Assembly (NCBI RefSeq): GCF_008642335.1
Contig: NZ_CP029191.1
Location: 3,038,001-3,102,000, forward strand
Direction: 5' to 3'
Origin: Streptomyces venezuelae
GTDB lineage: Bacteria; Actinomycetota; Actinomycetes; Streptomycetales; Streptomycetaceae
DNA length: 64,000 bases
Position 1 is the first letter of the stretch. Every line of letters starts with the position of its first letter. Position numbers and translations under genes: made by a program. The notes under the pieces were generated by a model. The model was not told the origin of the DNA. It searched no databases and saw only the letters and a program-made list of their open reading frames with translations. Shown here piece after piece: positions 35,876 to 45,062 of this stretch.

Positions 35876-38800
35876 GTGCAGCCACGGCTGAGTGTTGTCG
35901 TCCCCGTCTACAACGTCGAGCTCTACCTCGACGAGTGCCTGGAGTCCCTGGCCGCCCAGACGTTCCAGGACTTCGAAGTGATCATGGTCGACGACGGGTC
36001 GACGGACGGCAGCGCTGCCATCGCCGAGGCCTTCGCGGCGGCGGATCCGCGGTTCCGCCTGATATCCCAGGAGAACAAGGGCCTGGGCGCGGCACGCAAC
36101 ACGGGCGTACGGGAGATGTCCCCCGACAGCGAGTACCTCGCGTTCGTGGACAGCGACGACACGCTCCCCGCCACGGCGTACGCGCTGCTGATCGAGACGC
36201 TCGACGAGACGGGCTCGGACTTCGCGGCCGGCAACGTGACCCGGTTCCGCTCGGCGGGCCACGTCCAGTCGCCCGTCCACCGCGTGCCCTTCGCCGCGAC
36301 CCGGCTCCGCACCCACGTGTCGAAGTTCCGGCCGCTGCTCACGGACCGCACCGCGTGGAACAAGGTGTACCGCCGCACGTTCTGGGAGCGGCACTCCTTC
36401 GCGTACCCGGAAGCCATGCTCTACGAGGACGCGCCCGTCAGCGTCCCCGCGCACTACCTCGCCGAGTCCGTGGACGTCCTGAGCGAGCCGATCTACAACT
36501 GGCGCGAGCGCGAGATCGGCGAACGGTCCATCACGCAGAACCGCACCAACCCGCAGGGCCTCATCGACCGCGTGAAGTCGATCCGCATGGTCCGCGACTT
36601 CATGCTCGCCCGCGTCGGGGACGACCCGATGTACGCGGACCACCTGAAGGTGTACGACAACAACGCGCTCGCCGAGGAGATCCCACTCTTCTGGAAGGTG
36701 CTGCCCGGCTCGGACGCCGCCTACCAGGAGGCGTTCCTTGAGCACGTCGGCCGGCTGGTCCGCGAGATCGGGCAGGACGCGGTGCGCGCGCTGCACGTGC
36801 CGCACAAGCTGAAGCTGTACCTGACCGTGCACCGGCGCATGGACGAGCTGATCGCCCAGCTGGAGTTCGAGAAGGAGCACCCCGGGTCCATCCCCGTCTC
36901 CGGGACGCTGCACCCCAAGGCCGACTACCCCTTCCTCGACCCGGCCGCCCCCGTCCCCGACGCCGTCCTCCGCCTGGACCAGGAGCTGCGGCTGCGCAGC
37001 CGCCTCGACGAGGCCGCCTGGCACGACGGCAAGCTGTGGCTGTCCGGCTGGGCGTTCGCGCGCCAGCTCGGCGCGGAGTCGCGGAGCAAGGCGCTGAAGT
37101 CGCTGATCCTCAAGGAGAAGGGCAGCCGCCGCACGGTCCTCGTGCCCGCGCGCAGCCACCTCGACCCCGAGGCGACGGTGGCCTCGAGCGCCGAGTTCCG
37201 GCACGCCGACTGGGCGGGCTTCGGCGCGCTCGTGAACCCCTCCCGGCTGCGGCACCGCGGCAGGTGGGTGGACGGCGTCTGGTACGTACGGGTCGCCGTG
37301 GCCGGCACGGGTTCGACGCCGCGGCGCGGCCCGCTGTACGGGGCCGGCACGGGCTCCGGGCAGACGCCGCCCGCGCACTGGGTGACCGAGGACGTGCGGG
37401 TGGCCCCGCAGATCCAGGACGGTGAGCTGGCGATCCGCGTGGAGACGGCGCACGCGCGCGCCCTGGAGGTCCGCGCGGAGGGCTCCCACCTCGTCGTCCG
37501 CGGCATCCTGCGCACGGCCCCCGAGGGCACGGCCCGCCTGCGCCTGCGCATGCGCGAGTCCGGCACGATCCTGACGGCACCCCTGACCCTCGGCGTCCCG
37601 CACGAGGGCCGCGTCCCCTTCACGGCCCACGTCGACACGGCGGCCCTGACGGACATCCGCACCAACCACGAACGCCTCCGCCCCACCCAGGCAGAACGCT
37701 CGATAGCCCGCTGGGACATGTCCGTGGAGGTCGTCGACGCCTCAGGTGACGAGCCCACGTCGACCCGTCTTGCCCTCATCCTGGACGACAGGGAGGGTTT
37801 TTCGGGCGCCCAGTTCGCGCAGGCGGACCCCAGCAGGACCGTTTACGCCCGGCGCAGTCCGGGAGGCTACCTCCAGCTCTGCGACCAGCCCGTCCAGCCC
37901 CTCGTGGACCACGTCTCCGCCACCCCCGACGGCACCGTCACCCTCACCGGCAGCTACCCGGCCCAGGGCACCCACACACTGGAGCTCGTACTCCGCCAGA
38001 CCTGGTCGGGCCACGAGTACACCTTCCCTGCGAAGGCGGAGGACGGCCGGTTCGAGGCCCGCTTCGTGCCCGCCCCCACCCACCACCACGCAGGAAAGAC
38101 CCCGCTCCGCGCAGGCTTCTGGTGGCCCTCGATCCAGAAGCCGGACGGCTCCCGCACCGCCGTCCAGCTCGCCCCGCCCGTCCACCCCGCCCTCCCCCTG
38201 GAGGTCAACGCGCACGGCAAGCGCGTAGAGCTCCAGGCCCGCCAGTACGACCAGCTCGCCCTGATGGCCCACTCCGAGCTGCGCCCCGAGGAGCGAAGCC
38301 GCCACCGCCAGACCCGCCTGCGCACGGAGGCGTACCCCGCCGCCCGCCACGAGCCGCTCCGCGAGGCCGTCCTGTACGACGTCTTCGGCGGCCGCATGTA
38401 CGGCGACTCGCCGCGCGCCATCCATGAGGAGATGGTCCGCCGCGGCCTGCCCGTCGACCACCTGTGGGTCGTCAAGGACGGCCAGTGCGAGGTCCCGGCG
38501 ACCGCGAAGGCCGTCCGCGTGCACAGCCCCGAGTACTACGAGGCGATGGCCCGCTCCCGTTACATCGTCGGCAACACGCACTTCCCGCGCTGGCTGGAGC
38601 GCCGCGAGGGCCAGCAGATCGTCCAGACCTGGCACGGCACCCCGCTGAAGCGCATCGGCTTCGACTTCGACAACGAGCACTTCGCGAGCACCCAGTACCT
38701 CCAGGACCTGGACCGCGAGCGCCACCAGTGGACGATGCTGCTCTCCCCGAACAGGTTCAGCACCCCGATCATGCGCAGCGCGTTCCGCTTCGGCGGCGAC

Positions 38801-39469
38801 GTGGACGGCGAGCTCCTGGAGGCCGGCTACCCCCGCAACGACGTGCTGCTCGCCCCCGACCGCGCCGAGCGCGCCGACAAGGTGCGGCGCGCGCTCGGCC
38901 TGCCCGAGGGCAAGAAGGTCGTCCTGTACGCGCCGACGTGGCGCGAGGACAAGCAGCGTCACCGCGGCGGCTTCCTGCTCGACCTCCGCGTCGACCTGGC
39001 GAAGGCGCGTGCCGAGCTGGGCGACGACCACGTCCTCCTCGTCCGCCCGCACGCCCACATCGTGGAGCCGGTGCCGGGCGCGGGCGACGGTTTCGTGTGG
39101 GACGTGGCGAGCTACCCGGACATCATGGATCTGCTCCTGATCGCCGACGTCCTCGTCACCGACTACTCCTCGGTGATGTTCGACTTCGCGGTGACGGGCC
39201 GTCCGATGCTGTTCTTCACGTACGACCTGGAGCACTACCGGGACCGGCTGCGCGGCTTCTACTTCGACTTCGAGAAGCGCGCGCCGGGACCGCTGGTCCC
39301 CACCTCCGACGAGCTGATCGCCGCGCTGAGGGACATCGACGCGACGAGCGCGCCGTACGCGGAGGCGTACGACGCGTTCCGCGCCGAGTTCTGCGACCTG
39401 GACGACGGCAAGGCCGCGGTCCGCGTCGTCGACCGCATGCTCGCGCACCGGGGGGCGACCACCGCATGA
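35876..39469 (+). CDS. Long GT2 / beta-module / TagF-like teichoic acid polymerase
   Basis: 1197 residues, largest polymerase of the cluster; GTG with strong agaaggag upstream. GT2 domain (~1-330): MQPRLSVVVPVYNVELYLDECL, VDDGSTDGS, FVDSDD. Middle beta-rich section (~400-830) with repeated short modules (e.g. KLWLSGWAFARQLG, HLVVRGILRTAPEGTARL, TVTLTGSYPAQGTHTLEL). TagF domain (~840-1197): IVQTWHGTPLKRIGFDF with intact His920, LYAPTWREDK, LLVRPHAHIVE, VTDYSSVMFDFAVTGRP. Close sister of 25093-28599, which lacks the His, so this copy is the more likely active enzyme of the pair. Overlaps the next gene by 4 bp (atga at 39466). Confidence 0.9.
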   Translation: MQPRLSVVVPVYNVELYLDECLESLAAQTFQDFEVIMVDDGSTDGSAAIAEAFAAADPRFRLISQENKGLGAARNTGVREMSPDSEYLAFVDSDDTLPATAYALLIETLDETGSDFAAGNVTRFRSAGHVQSPVHRVPFAATRLRTHVSKFRPLLTDRTAWNKVYRRTFWERHSFAYPEAMLYEDAPVSVPAHYLAESVDVLSEPIYNWREREIGERSITQNRTNPQGLIDRVKSIRMVRDFMLARVGDDPMYADHLKVYDNNALAEEIPLFWKVLPGSDAAYQEAFLEHVGRLVREIGQDAVRALHVPHKLKLYLTVHRRMDELIAQLEFEKEHPGSIPVSGTLHPKADYPFLDPAAPVPDAVLRLDQELRLRSRLDEAAWHDGKLWLSGWAFARQLGAESRSKALKSLILKEKGSRRTVLVPARSHLDPEATVASSAEFRHADWAGFGALVNPSRLRHRGRWVDGVWYVRVAVAGTGSTPRRGPLYGAGTGSGQTPPAHWVTEDVRVAPQIQDGELAIRVETAHARALEVRAEGSHLVVRGILRTAPEGTARLRLRMRESGTILTAPLTLGVPHEGRVPFTAHVDTAALTDIRTNHERLRPTQAERSIARWDMSVEVVDASGDEPTSTRLALILDDREGFSGAQFAQADPSRTVYARRSPGGYLQLCDQPVQPLVDHVSATPDGTVTLTGSYPAQGTHTLELVLRQTWSGHEYTFPAKAEDGRFEARFVPAPTHHHAGKTPLRAGFWWPSIQKPDGSRTAVQLAPPVHPALPLEVNAHGKRVELQARQYDQLALMAHSELRPEERSRHRQTRLRTEAYPAARHEPLREAVLYDVFGGRMYGDSPRAIHEEMVRRGLPVDHLWVVKDGQCEVPATAKAVRVHSPEYYEAMARSRYIVGNTHFPRWLERREGQQIVQTWHGTPLKRIGFDFDNEHFASTQYLQDLDRERHQWTMLLSPNRFSTPIMRSAFRFGGDVDGELLEAGYPRNDVLLAPDRAERADKVRRALGLPEGKKVVLYAPTWREDKQRHRGGFLLDLRVDLAKARAELGDDHVLLVRPHAHIVEPVPGAGDGFVWDVASYPDIMDLLLIADVLVTDYSSVMFDFAVTGRPMLFFTYDLEHYRDRLRGFYFDFEKRAPGPLVPTSDELIAALRDIDATSAPYAEAYDAFRAEFCDLDDGKAAVRVVDRMLAHRGATTA

Positions 39470-41721
39470 GCACACGGAAGGGGGGCACCGCCGTGCCCGA
39501 GCAGGGTGAGAGCACCGGACCCGAGCTGAGCGTCGTCGTCCACGGCCGCAACGTGCAGGGCCACCTCGGCGGCTGCCTCGACGCCCTCGCCGCGCAGGTG
39601 TCGCCCGGCGTCGAGGTGATCGTCGCCGCGGTCGGCGCCTCCGCGCAGGCCGCCGCCGCGGACCGGACCGGCGTCACCGTCGTCCCGCTGCCCGAGGGCA
39701 CGGGCGACGGCGCGGCCCGCACCGCGGGGGCCGAGCGGGCGGGCGGCCGCTGGCTGCACTTCGTGCACAGCAAGGACAGCGTCCCGACGGGCGCCCCGCG
39801 CGCCGTCGCCGACCGCACCGCGGACCTGGCGGCCGGCGTGGACGTCCTGTGCGTCGACCACGTCCGCTCCACCTGGCGCCACCAGGGCATGCCGAGCCCC
39901 GACGGCAAACACCTCGCCAAGCAGGGCCGCCGCGACCTGCCGCTCGCGGACTGCCCGAACCTCCTGAAGGTCACCCCGCTGCTCGGCAACCGCGTGCTGC
40001 GCGCCGACTTCTGGCGGGCGCACCGGGACGAACTGTCGGTGGACGACGAGACGTTCGCAGCGTACGCAGCGCTGCTCCTCGCCGACCGCGTCGCGTCCCT
40101 CGACCACGTGTCTTTGAACGTGCGGGAGTTGCGCGCGGAGAGCCTGCCGAAGGGAGCCCCCGAGGAACGCTTCGCCGTCATCGACCGCTACGAGTCGCTC
40201 CTCGCCCTCGCGACCGACCGCGGTCTCCCCACCGCTCCGCGCGCCGCGCTCTACGACGTGATGGTCGGCGACTGCCTGCGCGTCGTCGCCCGCGAGCAGC
40301 TGCCGGACCCGGTCCGCAGGGAGTTCTTCCACCGCGCTTCGAAGGCCGCCGTCGCCTGGCGCCCCGAGGGCCACCAGCACCCCGGCGGCCTGGAGGGCGT
40401 GCGGCGCCGCCTCCTCGAAGAGGACGCGTACACGAAGTACCGCACGTTCCAGACGGCGAACCAGCAGCGGCGCAAGCTGCGCTCGGCGGTCGTCTCGCGC
40501 AAGCACAAGGTGGGCAAGAAGGTCCGCGACCTGCGCTACCGCAGGGAACTGGAGCGGCCCGTCGACCCGAACCTCGCCGTGTTCACGGCGTACTGGGACC
40601 GCGGCGTCGCCTGCAACCCGGCGGCGGTCGCCGCGAAGCTCGCCGAACTCGCCCCGCACATCCACGCGGTGTGGGTCGTCTCGGCAGCGAACGTACCGCT
40701 CCTCCCGCCCGGCACCGACCACGTCGTGCCCGGCACGCGCCGCTACTGGGAGGTGATGGCGCGCGCCAAGTACCTGGTGAACAACGCCAACTTCCCGAAC
40801 GCCATCGTGAAGCGCCCGGACTCGGTCCACCTCCAGACGCACCACGGCACGCCGCTGAAGCGCATGGGCCTGGACCAGCTCGACTACCCGGCGGCCGCGA
40901 AGGGCCTGAACTTCCACGACCTGCTGGCCCGCGTGGACCGCTGGGACTACAGCGTCTCCGCGAACGGCCACTCCACGGAGATGTGGGAGCGCGCCTACCC
41001 CTCGCACTACACCTCGCTGGACTACGGCTATCCGCGCAACGACGTGTACTACAGCGCGACCGCCGCCGACATCCGCGCGATCCGCGAGAAGCTCGGCATC
41101 GCGCCCGGCAAGCGGGCGATCCTGTACGCGCCCACCCACCGCGACTACGAGGCGGCCTGGACCCCGCGCCTCGACCTCGCGACCCTCGCCGACCGCCTCG
41201 GCGAGGACACCGTCCTGCTCGTCCGCGGCCACTACTTCTACGGCGGCGCGGCATCCCCGCTGGCCGGGCTGCGCAAGAGCGGCCGGGTCATCGACGTGTC
41301 GTCGTACGACCCCGTGGAGGAGCTCGCGCTCGCGGCGGACGCACTGATCACGGACTACTCGTCGATCATGTTCGACTACGCCAATCTCGACCGCCCGATC
41401 GTCATCTACGCCGACGACTGGGAGACGTACGCGACGACGCGCGGCGTGTACTTCGACCTGATGGCACAGGCGCCGGGCAAGGTGGCGCGCACGCAGGAGG
41501 AGCTGACGGCGCTGCTCACGTCGGACGCGTGGCGGGACGAGTCGGCGGCGAAGGCGCGGCGCGCGTTCCGGCACCGCTTCTGCGAGTACGACGACGGGCG
41601 CGCGGCCGAGCGGGTCGTACGCCGCGTCTTCCTCGGCGAGAGCGAGGAGTCCCTGCCGCCCGTCACGCCGGTCGACGAGCGCACCCCGGCACCGACGCCC
41701 GAGGAGGCGACCCAGCGATGA
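39466..41721 (+). CDS. TagF-like polymerase with degenerate GT2 domain
   Basis: 751 residues from ATG 39466 (overlaps upstream stop). The N-terminal region (~20-330) aligns by position with the GT2 domains of the sister proteins, but the sugar-nucleotide motifs are lost: AVDDCSPD-like residues are VAAVGASAQA, and FLDSDD is FVHSKD (His101-Ser-Lys-Asp104). This half is probably not a working glycosyltransferase. The TagF half is intact: LQTHHGTPLKRMGLDQ (His460), LYAPTHRDYEAAW, VRGHYFYGG, DALITDYSSIMFDYA. It probably acts as a plain polymerase or primase with a structural N-terminal domain. Coupled to the next gene (atga at 41718). Confidence 0.87.
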   Translation: MSTRKGGTAVPEQGESTGPELSVVVHGRNVQGHLGGCLDALAAQVSPGVEVIVAAVGASAQAAAADRTGVTVVPLPEGTGDGAARTAGAERAGGRWLHFVHSKDSVPTGAPRAVADRTADLAAGVDVLCVDHVRSTWRHQGMPSPDGKHLAKQGRRDLPLADCPNLLKVTPLLGNRVLRADFWRAHRDELSVDDETFAAYAALLLADRVASLDHVSLNVRELRAESLPKGAPEERFAVIDRYESLLALATDRGLPTAPRAALYDVMVGDCLRVVAREQLPDPVRREFFHRASKAAVAWRPEGHQHPGGLEGVRRRLLEEDAYTKYRTFQTANQQRRKLRSAVVSRKHKVGKKVRDLRYRRELERPVDPNLAVFTAYWDRGVACNPAAVAAKLAELAPHIHAVWVVSAANVPLLPPGTDHVVPGTRRYWEVMARAKYLVNNANFPNAIVKRPDSVHLQTHHGTPLKRMGLDQLDYPAAAKGLNFHDLLARVDRWDYSVSANGHSTEMWERAYPSHYTSLDYGYPRNDVYYSATAADIRAIREKLGIAPGKRAILYAPTHRDYEAAWTPRLDLATLADRLGEDTVLLVRGHYFYGGAASPLAGLRKSGRVIDVSSYDPVEELALAADALITDYSSIMFDYANLDRPIVIYADDWETYATTRGVYFDLMAQAPGKVARTQEELTALLTSDAWRDESAAKARRAFRHRFCEYDDGRAAERVVRRVFLGESEESLPPVTPVDERTPAPTPEEATQR

Positions 41722-43430
41722 TCACGACTCCTGATGTCTCCGTGACGCCTGACGTCACCACGACGCCTGACGTCACCGTGACGGTGATCGTCTACAACGA
41801 CGCGGAACGCCTGCCGCGCGCGGTCGCGTCGCTGCGCCGCCAGACGCACGCGAACATCGAGATCATCATCAGCGACGACCACTCGACGGACAACACGCCC
41901 GAGGTGGCACGGCGGTTGGCGTCCGAGGACGACCGCGTGTCGTACCTCCGCCTCCCCGAGAACAGCGGCGGCTGCAGCGCGCCGCGCAACCGGGCCCTCG
42001 ACGTCGCGCGCGCCCCGTTCCTGATGTTCCTGGACAGCGACGACGAACTCCCGGAGCGCGCGGTCGAATTGCTTCTGGCCGCCCACCGCGACCGGGAGGT
42101 GGACTTCGTGATGGGCGCGGTGGAGCGGGTACGGGTCGACACGGGCCGCACCTCCACGTGGATGTCGCACCTGGTCGCCGAGCGGCGCACGGTGGAGGGC
42201 ATCGAGGCGGAACCGGCCTTGTTCTTCGAGCACTTGTCGACAAGCAAGATGTACCGTCGCACGTTCCTGGACAGGAACAACCTCCGCTTCCCGGAGGGCA
42301 TCCACTACGAGGACCAGCTGTTCTCGGCGCAGGCGTACTGCCTGGCGTCGTCCTTCACGGTGATCCCCGACCCGGTCTACCGCTGGTACATCGCCCCCTA
42401 CGAGGCGGCGGAGTCCGCGTCGATCTCGAACCAGCGCCACAAGCTGACGAACGTACGCGACCGCATCCACGTCCAGCGCCTCATAGACGCGTTCCTCGTG
42501 TCGAGCGGCCACGAGGACGTCCGCGAGGCGAAGGACTACAAGTTCCTGAAGCACGACTTCCGGATGTACGCGGGTGACCTGCCGTTCCGGGACGAGGAGT
42601 GGCTGACGGGCTTCGCGGAGATCGTGACCCCGTACCTGGTGGAGCTGTCCCCGGGCGCGTACGCACGCCTCCCTCGCGCCGAACGCGTCGTACTCCGCCT
42701 GGTCCAGGACGGCCGCCTCGAGGAAGCGCAACTGGCGGCGCGAGGCCTGGGCCACGGAGTGGCCCCGCGCGAAACGACATTGGACGCCACCGGCCACGTC
42801 TACTGGGGCGGACACGTCCCCGAAACCCCCGCCTCCCGCAGGGAACTCGACGTCACGGACCTGGGCCTGGACTCCCGCCCCTTCGCGAGCGCGCAGTTCC
42901 GCCACGAGATAACGCGCGTGGACCGTGGCCCGGCGGCCACGGTGGTCCTCTCCATCCGCACGTACGACCCGGGCCTGCGCCTCCCGGTGGGCCCGCAGGT
43001 GGCCACGCTCCTCCTCGCCCCCGGCCGCCGCCGCTTGAAGACCCCGTTCCGCCTGGACCCGGTCCGCCCCGGCGTCTTCGAGGGCACGGCCCGCCTGGAC
43101 CTGGCAGCGACCCCGCTCCCCCTGAACGGCTTCGCAGGCACCCGCCACCCGGTCCTCCAACTGACCTCGGGCCAACTCCGCAACACGGCCCTGCTCCTGG
43201 CTCCCCTCACCTTCCCCACCCTCACGGCCCGCGTCGACTACCGAGGCGGCGCCCTCCCCCACGAGGTCACGGTCGAACCGGAAGGCCGCGCCTCGGGTCG
43301 CCTCCAACTCCGCTGGACCCCGGTGGGCGTGACGTCCCGCGTCATACGTCCACTGGCGCGGAGGGCGGGGGCGAAGGCGGGGTCGCGCCTTCGCAAGGCG
43401 GCCCGTCTGGCCGGGGCGCTCACTCGCTGA
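41718..43430 (+). CDS. GT2 glycosyltransferase with C-terminal beta-rich domain
   Basis: 570 residues; ATG overlaps the upstream stop. A tandem PDV-T leader (PDVSVTPDVTTTPDVTV) merges into the GT-A fold: VIVYNDAERLPRAV, SDDHSTDNTPEVA, SGGCSAPRNRALDVA, FLDSDDELPE, HYEDQLFSAQAYC. After ~370 the protein becomes beta-rich (VYWGGHVP, ATVVLSIRTYDPGLRL, HEVTVEPEGRASGRLQLRW). Sister of 30219-31898. Last gene of the polymer cluster. Probable role: glycosyl side chain or repeat-unit sugar on the lipid-linked polymer; sugar unknown. Confidence 0.87.
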   Translation: MITTPDVSVTPDVTTTPDVTVTVIVYNDAERLPRAVASLRRQTHANIEIIISDDHSTDNTPEVARRLASEDDRVSYLRLPENSGGCSAPRNRALDVARAPFLMFLDSDDELPERAVELLLAAHRDREVDFVMGAVERVRVDTGRTSTWMSHLVAERRTVEGIEAEPALFFEHLSTSKMYRRTFLDRNNLRFPEGIHYEDQLFSAQAYCLASSFTVIPDPVYRWYIAPYEAAESASISNQRHKLTNVRDRIHVQRLIDAFLVSSGHEDVREAKDYKFLKHDFRMYAGDLPFRDEEWLTGFAEIVTPYLVELSPGAYARLPRAERVVLRLVQDGRLEEAQLAARGLGHGVAPRETTLDATGHVYWGGHVPETPASRRELDVTDLGLDSRPFASAQFRHEITRVDRGPAATVVLSIRTYDPGLRLPVGPQVATLLLAPGRRRLKTPFRLDPVRPGVFEGTARLDLAATPLPLNGFAGTRHPVLQLTSGQLRNTALLLAPLTFPTLTARVDYRGGALPHEVTVEPEGRASGRLQLRWTPVGVTSRVIRPLARRAGAKAGSRLRKAARLAGALTR

Positions 43431-43462
43431 GTCCGAAGGATGCGGGGTGGCCGTCCAAACTG

Positions 43463-43592
43463 GACGTCACGTCACGGACGTCAAGTCACCGGAAGGCCAC
43501 CCTTGTTGCCGCATTCGGACAACGGTGGGGATTCGGAGGGATTCGGCCCCTGAGGGGCGGGAGTGGCGGGAAGATGCCGGTGACGTGACGTC
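43463..43592. repeat. 13-bp inverted repeats upstream of the YVTN gene
   Basis: gacgtcacgtcac (43463-43475) and its exact reverse complement gtgacgtgacgtc (43580-43592) flank about 100 bp in the 191-bp gap after the polymer cluster. Each arm is itself rich in tgacgtca-like palindromic elements. It could be a pair of regulator sites forming a loop; no transposase or target duplication suggests an insertion element. Confidence 0.5.
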
Positions 43593-43621
43593 ACAGGGCG
43601 TCACCGAAGGGGGGAAGTCCC

Positions 43622-45022
43622 ATGTCCCACACACTCACCAGACCTTCCCGGGGGCGGCGCCTCACCGCTCTCATGACCGGCACCACGTTGGCGGTGGCGG
43701 GCCTGGTGGCACTCCCCGCCCCCGCGCAGGCCGCCGCCGGCCCCTCCGCCTACGTGGCCAACTTCCACGGCGACACGGTCTCGGTGGTCGACACGGCGAC
43801 GAAGACCATCACCGACACGATCACGGTCGGCAACAGCCCCGTGGGCGTGGCGATCGCGCCCGCCGCCGAGCGGGCCTACGTGACGAACTTCGACGAGGCC
43901 ACGGTCTCGGTGATCAACACGGGGACCGACGCGGTGACGGCGACGGTCCCGGTCGGCAGCAACCCCCTGAACGTGGCGGTGACTCCGTCGGGGTCGCGCG
44001 CGTACGTGGCGAACAGCGGCGGGACGACGGTGTCGGTGCTGGACACGGCGACGAACACGGTCAGCGCCACGATCCCGGTCGGGCAGGCCCCGAACGGCGT
44101 GGCGATCAGCCCCTCGGGAGCCACCGCCTACGTCACGAACAACAACTCCGACTCGGTGTCGGTGCTGGACACGGCCACGAACACGGTCAGCGCCACGGTC
44201 CCGGTCGGGTCCGCCCCGGCGGGCGTGGCCATCGACCCCACCGGCACCACCGCCTACGTCACGAACAACAACTCCGACTCGGTGTCGGTGCTGGACACGG
44301 CCACGAACACGGTGAGCGCGACGATCCCGGTCGGGGGCACCCCGAACAGCGTGACGTTCGCCCCGTCGGGGAGCCGGGCGTACGTCGCGGACCGGGCCAG
44401 TGGCGACGTGAAGGTGATCGACACGGCGACCCGTGCGGTGACGGCGACCGTCGCGGTCGGCGACGGCCCGGTCAGGGTCGAGGCGGACCCGTCCGGCGCA
44501 GCGGTCTACGCGGCGAACATCGAGGACGACACGGTCTCGGTCATCGCCCCCGGAACGAACACGGTCACGGACACGATCGCGGGCTTCACGGGCCCGTACG
44601 GCATGGCGTTCACCGCGGCGCCGCCCACCACGCAGGCGGACATAGCCGTCAACCTGACCGCCAAGCCCAACCTGGGCCTGCTGGTCCCGTACGTCACGTA
44701 CACCCTCACGTCTCACAACAAGGGCCCGGCGACCGCCACATCGGCAACGGTGACGGCAACGCTCCCCTCGGGCGCGAGGGCCACGAACCTGTCCCCGGGC
44801 TGCTCAGCCTCGGGCACGGCGGTGACGTGCGACTACGCCCCCATCGCACCGAACACATCCGCGCAGAAGTCCTTCCGAGTCCCCCTGCACCTACTGACCC
44901 TGGGCCCGGTCAAGGTCACAGCCGCACGCACGGCCTCGACCCCCACTGACCCCACCCCCACCAACGACACGGCATCGGTAACCTGCACAGCAGTCTCGAT
45001 CATCCTGGTCACCTGCCCGTAA
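43622..45022 (+). CDS. Secreted seven-bladed YVTN beta-propeller protein with DUF11-like tail
   Basis: 466 residues; ATG after a strong gggggaag. Signal peptide ~1-38 (basic start, hydrophobic core, PAPAQA cleavage). Seven ~42-residue blades follow (~41-335), each with AYVxN...VSVxDTATxTVxATxPVG and VAxxPxG; seven is a closed propeller. Blades 3-5 are nearly identical at DNA level, showing recent internal duplication. The C-terminal ~120 residues resemble a DUF11/CARDB-like Ig domain (ADIAVNLTAKPNLGLLVPYVTYTLT...) with paired cysteines. No LPXTG sorting signal is seen. A function in cell-surface binding is possible, but no enzyme motif supports one. Confidence 0.88.
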   Translation: MSHTLTRPSRGRRLTALMTGTTLAVAGLVALPAPAQAAAGPSAYVANFHGDTVSVVDTATKTITDTITVGNSPVGVAIAPAAERAYVTNFDEATVSVINTGTDAVTATVPVGSNPLNVAVTPSGSRAYVANSGGTTVSVLDTATNTVSATIPVGQAPNGVAISPSGATAYVTNNNSDSVSVLDTATNTVSATVPVGSAPAGVAIDPTGTTAYVTNNNSDSVSVLDTATNTVSATIPVGGTPNSVTFAPSGSRAYVADRASGDVKVIDTATRAVTATVAVGDGPVRVEADPSGAAVYAANIEDDTVSVIAPGTNTVTDTIAGFTGPYGMAFTAAPPTTQADIAVNLTAKPNLGLLVPYVTYTLTSHNKGPATATSATVTATLPSGARATNLSPGCSASGTAVTCDYAPIAPNTSAQKSFRVPLHLLTLGPVKVTAARTASTPTDPTPTNDTASVTCTAVSIILVTCP

Positions 45023-45062
45023 CGCCCCACCACCCCCTCCCGAAGAACAGCAGGAGAAAACC

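Noticed and set aside
43463..43592. Insertion sequence bounded by inverted repeats
   Set aside because: Only ~105 bp between the arms, no transposase and no target-site duplication.
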